A DNA stretch of 64,000 bases from Cryphonectria parasitica EP155 (lineage: Eukaryota > Ascomycota > Sordariomycetes > Diaporthales > Cryphonectriaceae): the NCBI RefSeq assembly GCF_011745365.1, contig NW_024468914.1, positions 2,626,001 through 2,690,000 of the forward strand. Reading direction: 5' to 3'. A model generated the notes under the pieces. That model was not told where the DNA came from, ran no database searches, and worked only from the letters and a program-made list of their open reading frames with translations. The translations under genes and the position numbers were made by a program. Below, in pieces: positions 36,301 through 48,224 of the stretch; positions within the stretch are counted from its first letter, which is position 1, and every line of letters starts with the position of its first letter.

Positions 36301-39100
36301 CTTTTTCTTATTGCTCTGAAGCAGACTAACTTGCTAAAAGCTTTGCTTCCGTTGTTTTGCTAATCTGCTAGTGCTCTAGTACTATTTGGATTCGCTAGTT
36401 ACTAGATCCTTCTTCTTGAACTGCTAGCTTTGCTAATTTGAAAGTATATATGAAGTTGTTTAAAGCTTCTTTTCTTAAGTATTCTTCAATAACTAGCTTC
36501 GATTCTATACTGTTGATTATAATTATCTCTCTGAATACAGCTTGTTTTTATGAGATCTAGCTAGTAGTTCAATCGATTTGAGAATTATACTCCTTAAGCT
36601 ATAGAAGTTTCATAATCAGCTTATGCTATACTGTATTCATAATATCAAAAGAAATCTTAGCTATATATTTTTGGATTAAGATAAATAAATGATTAGTTTT
36701 CTTATTAATTACTTCTTGATTATATGCAATAGATTGTTCTTTCATAGTGCTGAGAATATATGGTTTCTTCTTCTATTTTCACTGTAGTTGTGCTTGATTA
36801 ATGATATATAGAAATATAAAGTTTCTCTGAGCGCTACTATTTAATAGTGCGCTATACTTATATTCTTAAATATATATATTGAACTTAATATAAGCATAGT
36901 CTGCTCTAATAGCTTTATATAAGAACTGTTCTAATCTGATCATCTGTAGTTTCTTTACAAGCAATCCTATTCTTTTGAGTTTATTAAGAGCTGCTTATCT
37001 TCCTTCTAAGCCTGCTTCGCTACTTCTTAAGCAAGCTTCTTAGCTTGTTTTTGCTTATATTATCATTATTTCTAATCTTTCTTCTATTAATACTAGTTGC
37101 AAATCTTATTATTAATATGAATCATATAAAGCATTATTTTGTACTGCTACTACTCTATCTTTTTATTTATATATTATATAAAGCAATTATCCAATAGCTC
37201 AATATATGCATTATAATATTGCTTATTAAGAATCTCTCTGAAGCAGAGTTTCTATTCTTTAATAGCCTGAAGGATTTATTCTAATTCTCTAATAGAGAAC
37301 TATTTGTATTGTATCTTCTCCGAGAAATACATTCTGCAGCTATAATAGATGCAGAAGATTCATACTAGTTTGTAGTATAGATTGTAAAGTAAGCTGATCT
37401 AAGAATTCTTATCTTCTTATATCTCAATATTCTGCAAGGGAATACAAGTAAAGAGTTTCTCTAGTTCTATCTTATAAACGAGATATTCAATTTATATTAT
37501 TTCCTTGTTTTATTCAATACTAAAGGAAAATCTTTCTGTAGATTTCTTGAGTTCACTGTTCTTAAGAAACTTCGGTAAACTGTTAGATCGTTCGTTCTAG
37601 CTTGTTCTTTCTGTTGCTTAAGAAGCTTCTTCAGCATTATTCAAGTACTCATACCAATAGCTAAGAGAATACTATCTCTTATTCATTTCTCTAATTATAA
37701 TATCTGATACAGATAATAGGAAATAGCGAAGAGTACTGCTACTAAGCTCTTTCTCTAGCGCCTGAATGCTTCATTTAGTAATATTAAAGCAGTTCGAGTT
37801 GTTACTACTTATAATTATACTAAGCATATATTCTTATTCTGCTATTGCTATCTATCTGTAGTATCTAGATTTCTAAGAGAACTATTCTGAATCTTTCTTA
37901 CTTAAGAAATATATTAAGCAATTATTATTATAGCAGAATGTTCAGCTAAGATTTCTGTAATCAATAGAGTTCGATACTTACTTCAAGAGAATGTTTTTGC
38001 TTAGTTGATTGGATTCCTATTGCTAAGCAATATTCATCTAGCATTCTTCTTAAACTAGCTGCTATTTGTTCTTTCATAGTTAATAATAATTGTATGCAAT
38101 ATATCTCTATTTGTTATAGTTATAGCAAATAATACTATTTCTCTTATTATACTGCTTATTAGCAGCATTAAGTTTCATAGAATCAGCATGCATAGTGCTG
38201 CTCTGAGCTGTACTGCTCTATCAATCGCTATTCTTATATTAGAGTTTCTTGCTTATATTAGCTAGAAACCTTCAAATCTAGCTTTCTCTCTTTTTAAACT
38301 TTTCTACTTATTATTTGTATAGATAATTATTAATACAGATTGCTTGATTAGAGAATATTGCAAAGTTCTCTAGCTAATTCTATTTGAAGATTTCATTCTT
38401 AATATCATTCTTAAGCTCCTTATAATAGTATTTCATAAGATTCTTATCTTTCTATAAAAATCTTGCTAAGAGCTATTTGAATCTAATTATATAAGTAGAA
38501 GCTGATTTAGTCTGCTTAAGATTCATAAGCTGCTAAGCTATAATACATTCTTTATTAAGATTATTAAAGATTTTCTTAAGAGCTTTCTCAAAGCTTTTAA
38601 AAGAATTGAATATATTCTTAATACTCTAAATATGCATGCTAGAATCATTCTAATGCTCCAAGTAATTGTACAAAGAAGATTTATATTAGATGAAAGTATT
38701 CTTTTCAAAACGAATCTCTGCTAGAATAACTTTCTCAGATTTCATAATAAACTGAATTATATAATACAAGAAGTATGCTTTGCAATAAATAAGAAATCTA
38801 TACAGCATTTTATAATTATTATTATATATAGCAAGTTTATTTATCTTATATACTTTTCCAGCACTACTGATAATTACAGAGATAAACTGCATCTGCTGAG
38901 CTTATTAAGCTAGCTAAGCTTATTAATTAGTAATAGTAGCGCTTTAAGCCTGCTATTATTCATACAGATCCTGAATATGCTAAGTAAGCTAATATACCTG
39001 ATTAACTAGTTCTTCCTAAGTAGGAGTATATAAGAACGAAGAGATTCCTGAAGAAGCTATTGTATTCCGTATTATTCAAGAGAATAATACTAAACTATTC
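33309..39100 (-). pseudogene. A3 gag-pol remnant
   Basis: Right to left: gag (about 37,600-39,000), protease, reverse transcriptase (about 35,350-35,950, with YFNN at 35522-35533), RNase H, integrase (about 33,800-34,700; the 61-codon piece at 34118-34303 includes IAEELVYTFLR and SNRNRKF) and chromodomain. Stops throughout at Gln/Trp codons. It shows the empty site for the 323-bp solo LTR at about 38,025-38,065. Confidence 0.8.
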
Positions 39101-39120
39101 TTGAACAAGAATTATCAAAA

Positions 39121-39557
39121 TATAATAAGCACTGCAGTAATCCGAAGATTTCTAAGTATACGAAGAGATTTATACTAATAAGAGCGATATCAAAGTATTA
39201 AATCCTTGAATATAGAATTGTACAAGTTCTAATAAGCAATGCAAGTATTCACTGCCTTTGAAGCTACTCAGTATATGAAACTGAATACTTAGATTAATAA
39301 CTGAAGAGCTATATACTAAATCTATCTAATAGTAATGAATATGTTCTTATATATTCAGCTCTTCAGTATAGCTCATCTTAGCTTACTACTGATTCAGATA
39401 ATTCAGGCTTACTGAATCATCTAATGATTTAATAATTCATTTCTGTTATAATCCTAACCCTGAGTTGTATTGCTTAGTCAGAATGTTGGGTTCTTAACAC
39501 CTGGTTCTTGTTACTCGTGACCTGTTTTGTGACTTGCATGTTGGATGAGTTATAACA
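39121..39557 (-). repeat. A3 5' LTR
   Basis: 437 bp. The primer-binding region (TTTTGATAATTC on the minus strand) touches its inner edge. Confidence 0.9.
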
Positions 39558-40152
39558 TTATATCTTATCTAGTCTGTAAATAAGAAAGAATTTGAGCTAT
39601 TTTCCTTTTTGTAGTAAGATCTTGTAATTGTATAAGCTGTATTCTAATAGTTCTGTATCTAATTCTTTCTGAAATAGTTTCTTAAACTTATAATATTCTC
39701 ATAATATATTTGCGAGTATTAGTTCTGATTTCTGCGCTATTTCTGCTACTTGAAGGAATAGTAAATACTGTTAAGCGTGCTTCTTTTCGTTTATTGTTTT
39801 TAGTGATATTTTTGAGAGCTTTAAGCGTTCGCTCCAAGCCGAACTGAGCGCTCGAGAGCCTGGTTTCGAGGTTTCTCTCGTATAAACCTATAATTCACTT
39901 TCTGAAGCTTTTCCTTATTGCTCCGAAGCAAACTAACTTGCTAAGAGCTTTGCTTTCATTGTTTTGCTAATCTATTAGCGCCCTAGCACTATTTGAGTTC
40001 GCTTATTACTAGATTCTTCTTCTTATACTGCTAGCTCTACTAACTTAGAAGTATATATAAAGTTGTTTGAAGCTTTCTTTCTTAAGTATTCTTCAATAAC
40101 TAGCTTTAATCCTGCATTATTGATTGCAACTATTTCTCTAAATGCAGCTTGT

Positions 40153-40462
40153 TGTCAGGGTAAAAAGGGCACACAAGTGAGGTGAAGGGGTGTGAGCTGC
40201 TCCCAAGCTGCTCTGTTGACGCTTTCATTCAAAGGGACTACTGAACCTATCTCTCTTCTCCTCTTTTTCGCTGCTGGATCTGTTATTCCTCTTTCCCTTA
40301 TATATACAATTAGCTTGAACTAGATGGAATGATAATAGCCTAATAGCTATGCAGCATTATACGAGAATGCTGCTTCAGAGCGAAGCTCTTGCAGCAGCTC
40401 TGGACTGCTATCAGAGATTGCAAGGGCTACTTATTTCCTTTGTATGCATATAAGCCCTAACA
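40153..40462 (-). repeat. B1 3' LTR
   Basis: 310 bp, direct repeat of 47150-47459. Keeps the GAGAGCGCTGCTTCGGAGCGAAGCTCT-like palindrome in mutated form. Confidence 0.9.
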
Positions 40463-40859
40463 GAATCCTTCCTTTTCCAGATTTCTGTTCCCAGGAACTA
40501 TGCGCTCAAGCTGCTTTCACGCAAACCTATAGATCTCTTCATACTTATTAATAGTTCTCTTATTAGTTAGTTCTTGTTATTGGAGTGCTTCGCTCTAGAG
40601 AGCTAAGTTTCCCTCCGCTAGTAAGTTATATGATATTATGAAGATTATTTCAGTACTAGTATAGTGCAAATGTAGCATAATTACAAAGACTGCGCAGCTT
40701 AATGCAATTATTTATACTATTACAATCTCGGAATAGCTTCTAAAGCTAGATAATAGGATTGCTTGAAATATATATGCTAGTAGGATACTATTGTTCCTTA
40801 TTTCGCTCTTACGCCTGAATTTCTCTTTCTTTCTATTTTCCTTTTCTCAGCTATTATAG

Positions 40860-40906
40860 CAGCAGTAGCAGCAATAATAATAATAATAGCAGCAATAGCA
40901 CAATAT
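40860..40906 (+). repeat. AGC/AAT trinucleotide repeat
   Basis: A short run of AGCAGTAGCAGCAATAATAAT-type triplets stands upstream of the antisense gene of B1, and again in B2 at about 51,675-51,715. A TATATAAAAG box follows about 25 bp later. Confidence 0.7.
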
Positions 40907-40954
40907 ATATATCCCTATTCTCTAAAGCATTATATAAAAGCTGATTTATTGCAG

Positions 40955-41896
40955 ATATCTTCTTTTACTACTATCAACGCATCTAAGGAAGCTGCATTAG
41001 CTCCTAAGGTTTCTGAGAATCAGACTGCTTCTGAAGCTTCGGAGGCTGGCAATGCTTCCTCCAGCGCTGTTGATGCAGTACTCCCTTCCCGCTACTCTCT
41101 GCTCTCTAGCGCTCCTACTGCTCCCTCATCCCCTTCTTCTCGTAGCTGCTGCAGCGGTCAGCATGGTAGCTGCAAGGCCCCTGCCAGCAAGAAGCGCAAG
41201 AGAGCCTCTCCCTCGCCCTCGCCCTCGCCCTCTCTCTCGCTCCCACCCAAGTTCCTCGCAACTCCCTCCCCGGAGGTCCCTCCTTCTGTTACTCCTACAG
41301 CCTTCGTGAGTATCCAGATATACTGTATATACAGCATTGTACTGATATTATTAAGCTGTTAAGAGGAAGAAGGTTCCTGCAGAGCTGAATGCAGTACGCT
41401 CCTTAGCAGGCTGATGCTAGAGATGCATGCGCTGCTACATCCAAAAGCTGAGTATTCAGTGCTAGAATCAAGCGGGTAAGCAAGCTTCTTTATTGCTATT
41501 CTACTATTCCTTATGCTAACTCATTATAGATTCTGATGCTCATTATTTTCAATATGCTAGCAATAACTATTCTTGCTATTCCGTAAGTAGTATTATCTCT
41601 GCTCCTTCTTATCTTCTGCGCTGCTTACAAGCTGCTATAGCTTTTATATGAAGCAGGCTTAGCTCTGAATAGTATATATGCTTTTAGTTAAGAGCTGATT
41701 AACAAGGATTTGCAAGATATTTTTCAGCTAGTATACTCTGTAAGCGCTGCTTCTGCACTGATAATTAATACATCTCCTGCTCCCGTTTTGAGCAGAGAGT
41801 TAATATTACTGCTCTAGCACAGTATTAGCGCTCTGGAGATACTAGCTGAGGCAGCTTGCAAGCTCTCTGAAGCAGCTTCTGAAGAGAAAGAGTAAT
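40955..41896 (+). pseudogene. B1 antisense spliced six-cysteine gene
   Basis: Likely start is ATA at 40955 (a mutated ATG), after TATATAAAAG. Exon 1 to 41305 codes a Ser/Pro/Ala-rich stretch with a basic motif (SKKRKRASPS), a likely nuclear signal. Intron 1 is 41306-41363 (GTGAGT...AAG), intron 2 is 41476-41529 (GTAAGC, GCTAAC branch, TAG). Across intron 2 the cysteines read C-x2-C-x8-C-x9-[C]-x2-[C]-x6-C, bracketed ones being Tyr here; B2 keeps the first of them. A helical tail follows (RCLQAAIAF). The extreme C-terminal part (LQDILQLV..., clearer in B2) is in another frame, so a further splice or shift exists. Opposite in strand to gag-pol. Confidence 0.65.
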
Positions 41897-41899
41897 CTC

Positions 41900-44800
41900 T
41901 TTAAAAACCCTAAGTAGATAAGCATGCTTTTATAGCATGGGAAATAACTGGTACTAATTATTATAATGTAGAAGCATTGCTAACTTCCTGAGTAGATAAG
42001 CTATATAAGAGTTTTTAGTTTTCTAATTAAAAACTAAGCAGCTTCTATATTGCATTATTATTATTTTAACTATACTTTATATTCTTTAATTAATAATTCA
42101 TTATCAATAAATGCTTGTAATTTTCATGAATTCTTATTGCTACTATATCTCTTCCAATATATAAGAAATTAGCAATTCCTAAGTAGCTCTTAGTATGCTA
42201 GAATAGCCTTTACTTTCTAATGCACTTCTTTCTCGAGATTAATATCAGAATGCATCTTAAGCTCTTCTTCATCTTATTTATTAAAGTTCTTCAGAGTTAT
42301 AATTGGAAAGATATTATAAATCTTGTATTTTGCTAGCAATTCAAGCTTATATGCTAGTTTATACATTCCTATAATCTCTAGCACTCGAAAAAAGCTAAGA
42401 TATTTGTTTATTAGTTTATTATTAACACTTTTTTAATATAAATGCTTAGCTAAAATAAGAATGAGATTGCTAAGAAAGAATCTTTTATTAGTATAATGTT
42501 TATTATACTACTTAGTATATGCTTATCTTATATAATTAAAGCTTTCCTAAGCCTTCTTACAAGCCTTAGCAAGATCTTCAAGCTGCTCTAAGATCTTAGG
42601 AATATAGCTTGAGCGCTGCATATTAATATCTATTAGTTTTGTTAGTTGAAATTCATAGAGCAATATAGCAGATAATGATTCTATTCTGCTATAGTCTGCG
42701 CTGTTATATGCTATCTGTACAAGGAGTAAGCGCTGCGCTCAATCCGCTTAAGAAAAGCTGCAATAAGTACAGAGATATTATTCGAGATTCTGGTTTTGCT
42801 GCTCAGTTTATTTATCTGTTTGAGGATAAAATGCAGTGCTTAAGCGCTGCTTAGTTTCCAGATGAAAGCAGAAGTTAGTTCAGAAGTAGCTTGTAAAGAA
42901 GCTTTCTTTATCTGATATAATGCTTTTAGGAATGCTATAGAACTGATATATATGCTATAGTATGATATCTGCTAAGCTGCTGCTTGTAAGCTATATTATT
43001 ATCGAAATATATAGAATATACTTCGAGTATCTATTGATAATTACTAGAATAGTATTATAAGCTTTATTATAGAAATTAATGAATTCAAGCAGATTAATAA
43101 TAAAGTTTATTAATATCTTAGCTTATAAGCAAGTTGCTAGTAATAAGGAATTAAACAAGCTATATAAATATTGTTTCCTTATTTTTATCTGCTAGTATAC
43201 TGCATATGTATTAATATGCTTCTTTATATTCTTAGCTAATACATTCTAATAATAGTAATAAGAAATCATCTTAGTAAACTTAGCTATACTGAGATAGCTA
43301 GCTATTGAATTATCATAATATACTTCTAAAAGCTTCTTGCAAGTTAATAAATAGTTTAGCACAAATATATATCCTCTAAAGTATAGCAAGCTCTCAATAA
43401 CTTGCTATAGCTCTATATCAGCTATAAAGCTGTATATTTATCTCTTATGCCAAGCTTCCATTTAAACAAAAATATCTTCTTATTATAATTATAGCAGATA
43501 TGCTCTTATTAGCTCTGCAAACTGCTTCAGTACTGTTGCTATGCTTTGCTTTACTGCTAAATATAGAAAGATGATTAGTTTGCAATCCAATATTCAAGCA
43601 ATATCAGTTGCTAAGCAGATATTCCGCTTCAACTCTGCACTCTTGCTCGAATAGTAAAGAATGCACTCTTGAAAACAGGAAATACTCAGATCTGCTATCT
43701 GCTCAAACTCCACATTCTCGCTCGAATAGCAAAGAGCGCATACTCAAAAACAAGAAATACTCAGATCTGCTGCTTGCTTTACTCTTACTTTTCAAATATA
43801 ACTAATATAAGATTCTTTCTAATTCTCTAGATTCTCTATTATAACAAAATTACTAGAGCTTTGCAGCTCCTGCTTAGCTTTTTCTTCTTCTTAGTAATCT
43901 AGCTGCTTGGATAATCTATTAGCTGAATTGGATTTGCTGAAGTAATACTAAATAATGAGATTATATATGCTGAGATTATTCAGCTAGTGCAACTAATAAG
44001 CAGATAGCTTCTGTTTAGTTTCTTAGTACTGCAAATTGAGATAGTTTGTAAGAATGAGTATAGGCTTAAGCAGATATAATAAATAATACTACTAGTTTAA
44101 TACAGCGTTTACAATAGCTAATAGCTTAATATCTCTTATGCTATACTATATTTCCGTTGAAAAAAGCTTCTTTGAATGAAAAGCAATTGAATGCTAGCAG
44201 CTTTGAAATAGCTAAGCTAGCATAGCTTCTATAGCAAAAGCAGAAGCATTTATTTCAATCCTTATTAATAATGCAGCATCATAATAGCATAGCAATAGAG
44301 CTATTATAAAAAGCATAATCAGAGTTTTGAAAGCTACTCGAATGCAGTTCGAAAGCATAATCATGCTTATATTACTATCTTACAAAAGATCAATTAATAG
44401 TATAGCAATCTTAGAATAGTTTCATATAAATTAATAGTAAAATCTAGTAAATCTAAGAAATATTTGAATATTGCAAACAGTATATAAAAGCAGCTATTAT
44501 ACAATAGCTGCAATACGCTTCTTATTTATACTAATTCCTTCTGAGAATACTATAAAGCTCAGAAATTCCATCTATTATATATTGAACTCATACTTTCTTA
44601 GATTGAAATATAGCTTTCATTGCTATAGCTACTTCAAAATCTTTCGAATATAGCTTGTATACTGCTTAGCATCATCACTATAAATCAGAATATCATTCAG
44701 ATAAATAATACAGATCATATTTATTAAGCTTGCTAGTATCTTATTAATGTATACTTGGAATATAGCTGGGATGTTGATAAAGCTAAAGAGCAGAATATAG

Positions 44801-47000
44801 TATTCGAAATAGCTGTATTTTGTATGAAAAGCAGTCTTCTATTCATCTCCTTCACAGATTCGAAGCTAATAGTATACATTCTTAAGATCAAACTTAGTAT
44901 AGATTTGTATATAGCTCAATTGATTGAGAATCTCAGCAATCAAAGGCAACGGAATACAGTTCTTGCATATAATTCGATTCAGCGCTCTATAATCCATACA
45001 GAAGCATAGCTTGCTTTCTTTCTTTAGCACAAATAGTATAAGTATACTAGCAGAGCTGATTGAGAGTTGAATCTATTCTCTAGCTAGCATCTCTTCCAAG
45101 TATTTCCTAAGCACTTCTAGTTCAGCTGCGAAAAGAGCATATAAGAGCTTTCAGAGCAGTTTTGCTCTCTCTTCAAGCTTGATGCAATAGTTGATATTAG
45201 TATGAAATGCAAGCAATTTTAATGCTTCTTCCATGTATAGATTAACGAAGTTGCAATACTTAGAGAGCAAATATAGCTCTAGCATTATATCTTCTAGCTT
45301 AGCTTCGAGAAGTAAATCTGATAAGCTTGGGTAGTAATATGCTGCAAAAACAATTCTTGCTCTCTCAAGCTCTTTCGCTATAGTATAGAGCTGAATCTGA
45401 AAGCGCTGAAAAGGAAATCTCCATTGCTTTATATTCTATCATATTATCAGATTAATGATCTCAAGCTATAAGAACTCCAGGATTAAGCTGAGCTAGCTAA
45501 TATTTGCTACTATGAAGCAATAGCGCTGCTTCCTAAATATTTCTAAGCTATTTATAATCTTTATATCGATAGAGCAGCTGCTATATATAATGATAGCTCT
45601 CTGATTAATTGAGATGAGCCTGGAGCATGCTTCAAAAGGTTGGTTCTGTGCTAGAGCTTCAGCTAAGCAGCGATTGATCAGATTCTTCTCTGCTTCTGAG
45701 TTGACTAATCTATACATATGCTTTCTTTTGTTTCCAAGCAATAGTCTTATATGAATAATGAGCTGGCAAGGCTTCCGCTCAGCGTCTTCTCAGCTCTGTT
45801 ACATAGCTGTTGCTATCTTATTAGCCTGCTTGCAGCTATTTGCTATATGCTTCTTCTTTCTGCAAATCCAACATTCTGCTTCTAAGCAACTGAAACTATA
45901 GTAGCTTAGCTTATTGCAGGTATAATAGATATTTTATTAAAGCTTTGAGCATAGATTAGCAAAATAGCTTGTTTTCTAATAGTTATAATAGCGAGCAAAG
46001 TTGTTATTAACTATCTGAGAATGCATTAATGAAGCTTAAGTGCTTATAAGGGAAAGTACCTGAGAACTATGCAAAGCTGTATAGTTCCTTGCTATATAGC
46101 CTAGCTTGCTATAGCTATAATAGCTACAATATGAGAGAGTAGCAGTTTCTAAGCTGCTGCTTAGAAGCATTTTGATAGCAGATTAAGAGTTAGTAATTAT
46201 TTCTTAAGCGGATTCAATATATTATGCTAAGCTAATTAGGGCATTCCAGCTGCTTGGAAGCGTTGTTTATACACTGATAGCAATACGAATCTCTAGTTTA
46301 AGATGTATAAGAATAGCTGTTATACAATATTGCTTAGTATTAGAATAGAAAAACTTAAGCTTTGCTTTCTAATACTAGCATATAAAGCTTATTACTAATT
46401 TATCCTTACTTTAAGCGATGCTTGCAAGCATTGCTGCAGTAATAATAGCGCGAGTAGTGGGATTAGCTAATTAGTTCTTTAGAAAGAACTCAAGTTCTTC
46501 AAAGATAATAGGAATAGGCTTATACTATCTCTTCTTCTAGCAAGCAATATAGTTAATTCAGTTCTGCTTAGAATTATCTTTCAAGTAATGCATTGCATAT
46601 TCTATCTTATTCGCTTTATTAATCAAATAGCAGATATTAAAATAATACTGCAGATTATATAGAAATATCTTTAATTCTATATATAATTCCTTCTTATATA
46701 TGAAAGCTAGCAAGCTGCAATATAGCTGTATAGATGCTGTTGAGAGTATCTCTGAAAGGATCAGCATAGAAGGAATGCTGAGAGAGCTAAGGCCAGCTAG
46801 CTGAAGCTCCGAGCTGGTATCGCTGCTCTGGAATAGTATTAAGCGAGTACGCTTGCTCCTCAGCTGCTGCTATATCTCCTCTTTTTCCAACTAATAATCA
46901 AGCTTGCATTCCTAGCATTACAATCCAGCTATATCTGCTAGTGCCTCAAGCGAGAAGTTCTCGTGAGCTGAGCCTGGGTTTGAGCTTGGAGGAAAAGTCT
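41900..47000 (-). pseudogene. B1 gag-pol remnant
   Basis: Right to left: gag (YAMHYLKDNSKQN near 46,560), a clean zinc knuckle C-x2-C-x4-H-x4-C at 45832-45873 (CWICRKKKHIANSC), retropepsin (about 45,350-45,750), reverse transcriptase (about 44,600-45,060: LCMDYRALNRII, YLND at 44692-44703, one Asp of YxDD kept), RNase H, integrase (about 42,400-43,400) and a C-terminal chromodomain-like segment (about 42,070-42,230, FLIY-x-KxYSSNKNS). A distinct Ty3/Gypsy lineage from family A. Confidence 0.8.
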
Positions 47001-47149
47001 GAGAGGAAAGTTAGCTTAGAATCTGTAAGAGATCGGAATTGCTAGCTTATTATAATTGTTGCTCTGGAGCAGCGCTGCTGCTTCATATAACTGAAGCTAT
47101 TCTTACTCCTAATAGCTTACTTCCCGGAAAAGGGTAGAAGATTCAAACT

Positions 47150-47459
47150 TATTAGAGTAAAAAAAGCATACAAGTAAGGTGAAGGGATATAAGCTGCTCC
47201 CAAGCTGCTCTGTTGATGCTTCCATTCAAAGGGATTACTGAATCTATCTCCCTTCTCCTCTTTTTCGCTGCTAAACCTGTTATTCCCCTTTCCCTTATGT
47301 ATACAATTGGCCTGGACTAGATGGGATGACAATAGCTTGATAGCTATACAGTATTGTACGAGAGCGCTGCTTCGGAGCGAAGCTCTTGCAGCAGCTCTGG
47401 ACCGCCACCAGGGGTTGCAAGGGCTACCTATTTCCTTTGTGCGCATACAAGCCCTGACA
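47150..47459 (-). repeat. B1 5' LTR
   Basis: 310 bp, TATTAGAG...CCCTGACA on +, same ends as the 3' LTR. Confidence 0.9.
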
Positions 47460-48224
47460 CTTATTCTTATAAGATCTGGCTAATAGTTCAATCGATTCGA
47501 GAATTATACTTCTTAAGCTATAAAAGCTTTATAATTAGCTCATGCTATACTGTATTCGTAATATTAAAGAAAACTTTAATTATATGCTCTTGAATCAAAA
47601 TAAATAGATAATTAGTTTCCTTATTGATTATTTCTTGATTGTATGTAATAGATTATTCTTTTATAGTGCTGAGAATATATAGCTACTTCTTTTATTTCCA
47701 TTGTATTTGTATCTGATTAACAATATATAGAAATATAAAGTTTCCTTAAGCGCTACTATTCAATAGTATGTTATATCTGTATTCTTGAATATATATATTG
47801 AACTTAATATAAGCATAGTCTGCTCTGAAAGCTTTATATAGAGATTGTTTCAGTCTAATTGTCTGCAATTTCTTTATAAGCAATCTCATTCTTTTAAAGT
47901 TATTGAGAACTGTCTATTCTTTTCCTAAGCTTGCTGTTATGACTCATCCAACATGCAGGTTACAAAACAGGTTATAAGCAACAAGAACTAGGTATTAAGA
48001 ACTCAACATTCTAACAAAGCATTGATTACATAACCCAGGGTTAGGGTTGCTAATGCAACTATGTTGACTATAAACATAGTCGATGCATTTGAAGAAATGA
48101 TTATAAGAAATCGGAACATAATCAGGATAGTTAGGACTGAAGAGCGGGATATATAAGAACTCATTTATTATCATTAGATAGATTTAGTATATAGCTCTTC
48201 AGTTATCAATCTAAGTATCAGATT

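Larger units (their letters stand above)
32174..39557 (-). mobile_element. A3, full-length family-A chromovirus, TSD TTATA
   Basis: 7,384 bp with 437-bp LTRs at 32174-32610 and 39121-39557 and TSD TTATA at 32169-32173 and 39558-39562. It sits in A2 between reverse transcriptase and protease. All family parts are present in the usual order on the minus strand. The 5' LTR (right) is less decayed near its outer end than the rest. Confidence 0.93.
40153..47459 (-). mobile_element. B1, full-length family-B Ty3/Gypsy element
   Basis: 7,307 bp with 310-bp LTRs at 40153-40462 and 47150-47459. The TSD is CTTGT (40148-40152) and CTTAT (47460-47464), one G/A change apart, and it joins two halves of A2. 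Gag-pol is on the minus strand; a purine tract (GGAAAAGGAAGGATTC) touches the 3' LTR. A spliced gene lies on the plus strand beside the 3' LTR. LTR termini (TGTCAGGG, CCCTGACA) are shared with family C. Confidence 0.92.
28374..47934 (-). mobile_element. A2, family-A chromovirus split by A3, B1 and A5
   Basis: The 3' LTR (446 bp) is at 28374-28819. Internal sequence continues at 28820-32173, 39563-40152 and 47465-47934, separated by A3 (TSD TTATA) and B1 (TSD CTTGT/CTTAT), and is cut at 47934 by A5. Order on the minus strand is as in A1, read right to left. The left flank is AAATA; the right end lies beyond A5 and outside what I can join. Confidence 0.8.

Noticed and set aside
42000..47000. 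Plus-strand frames in B1 such as 44755-45009
   Set aside because: Shadows of reverse transcriptase, whose motifs (DYRALN, YLND) read on the minus strand.
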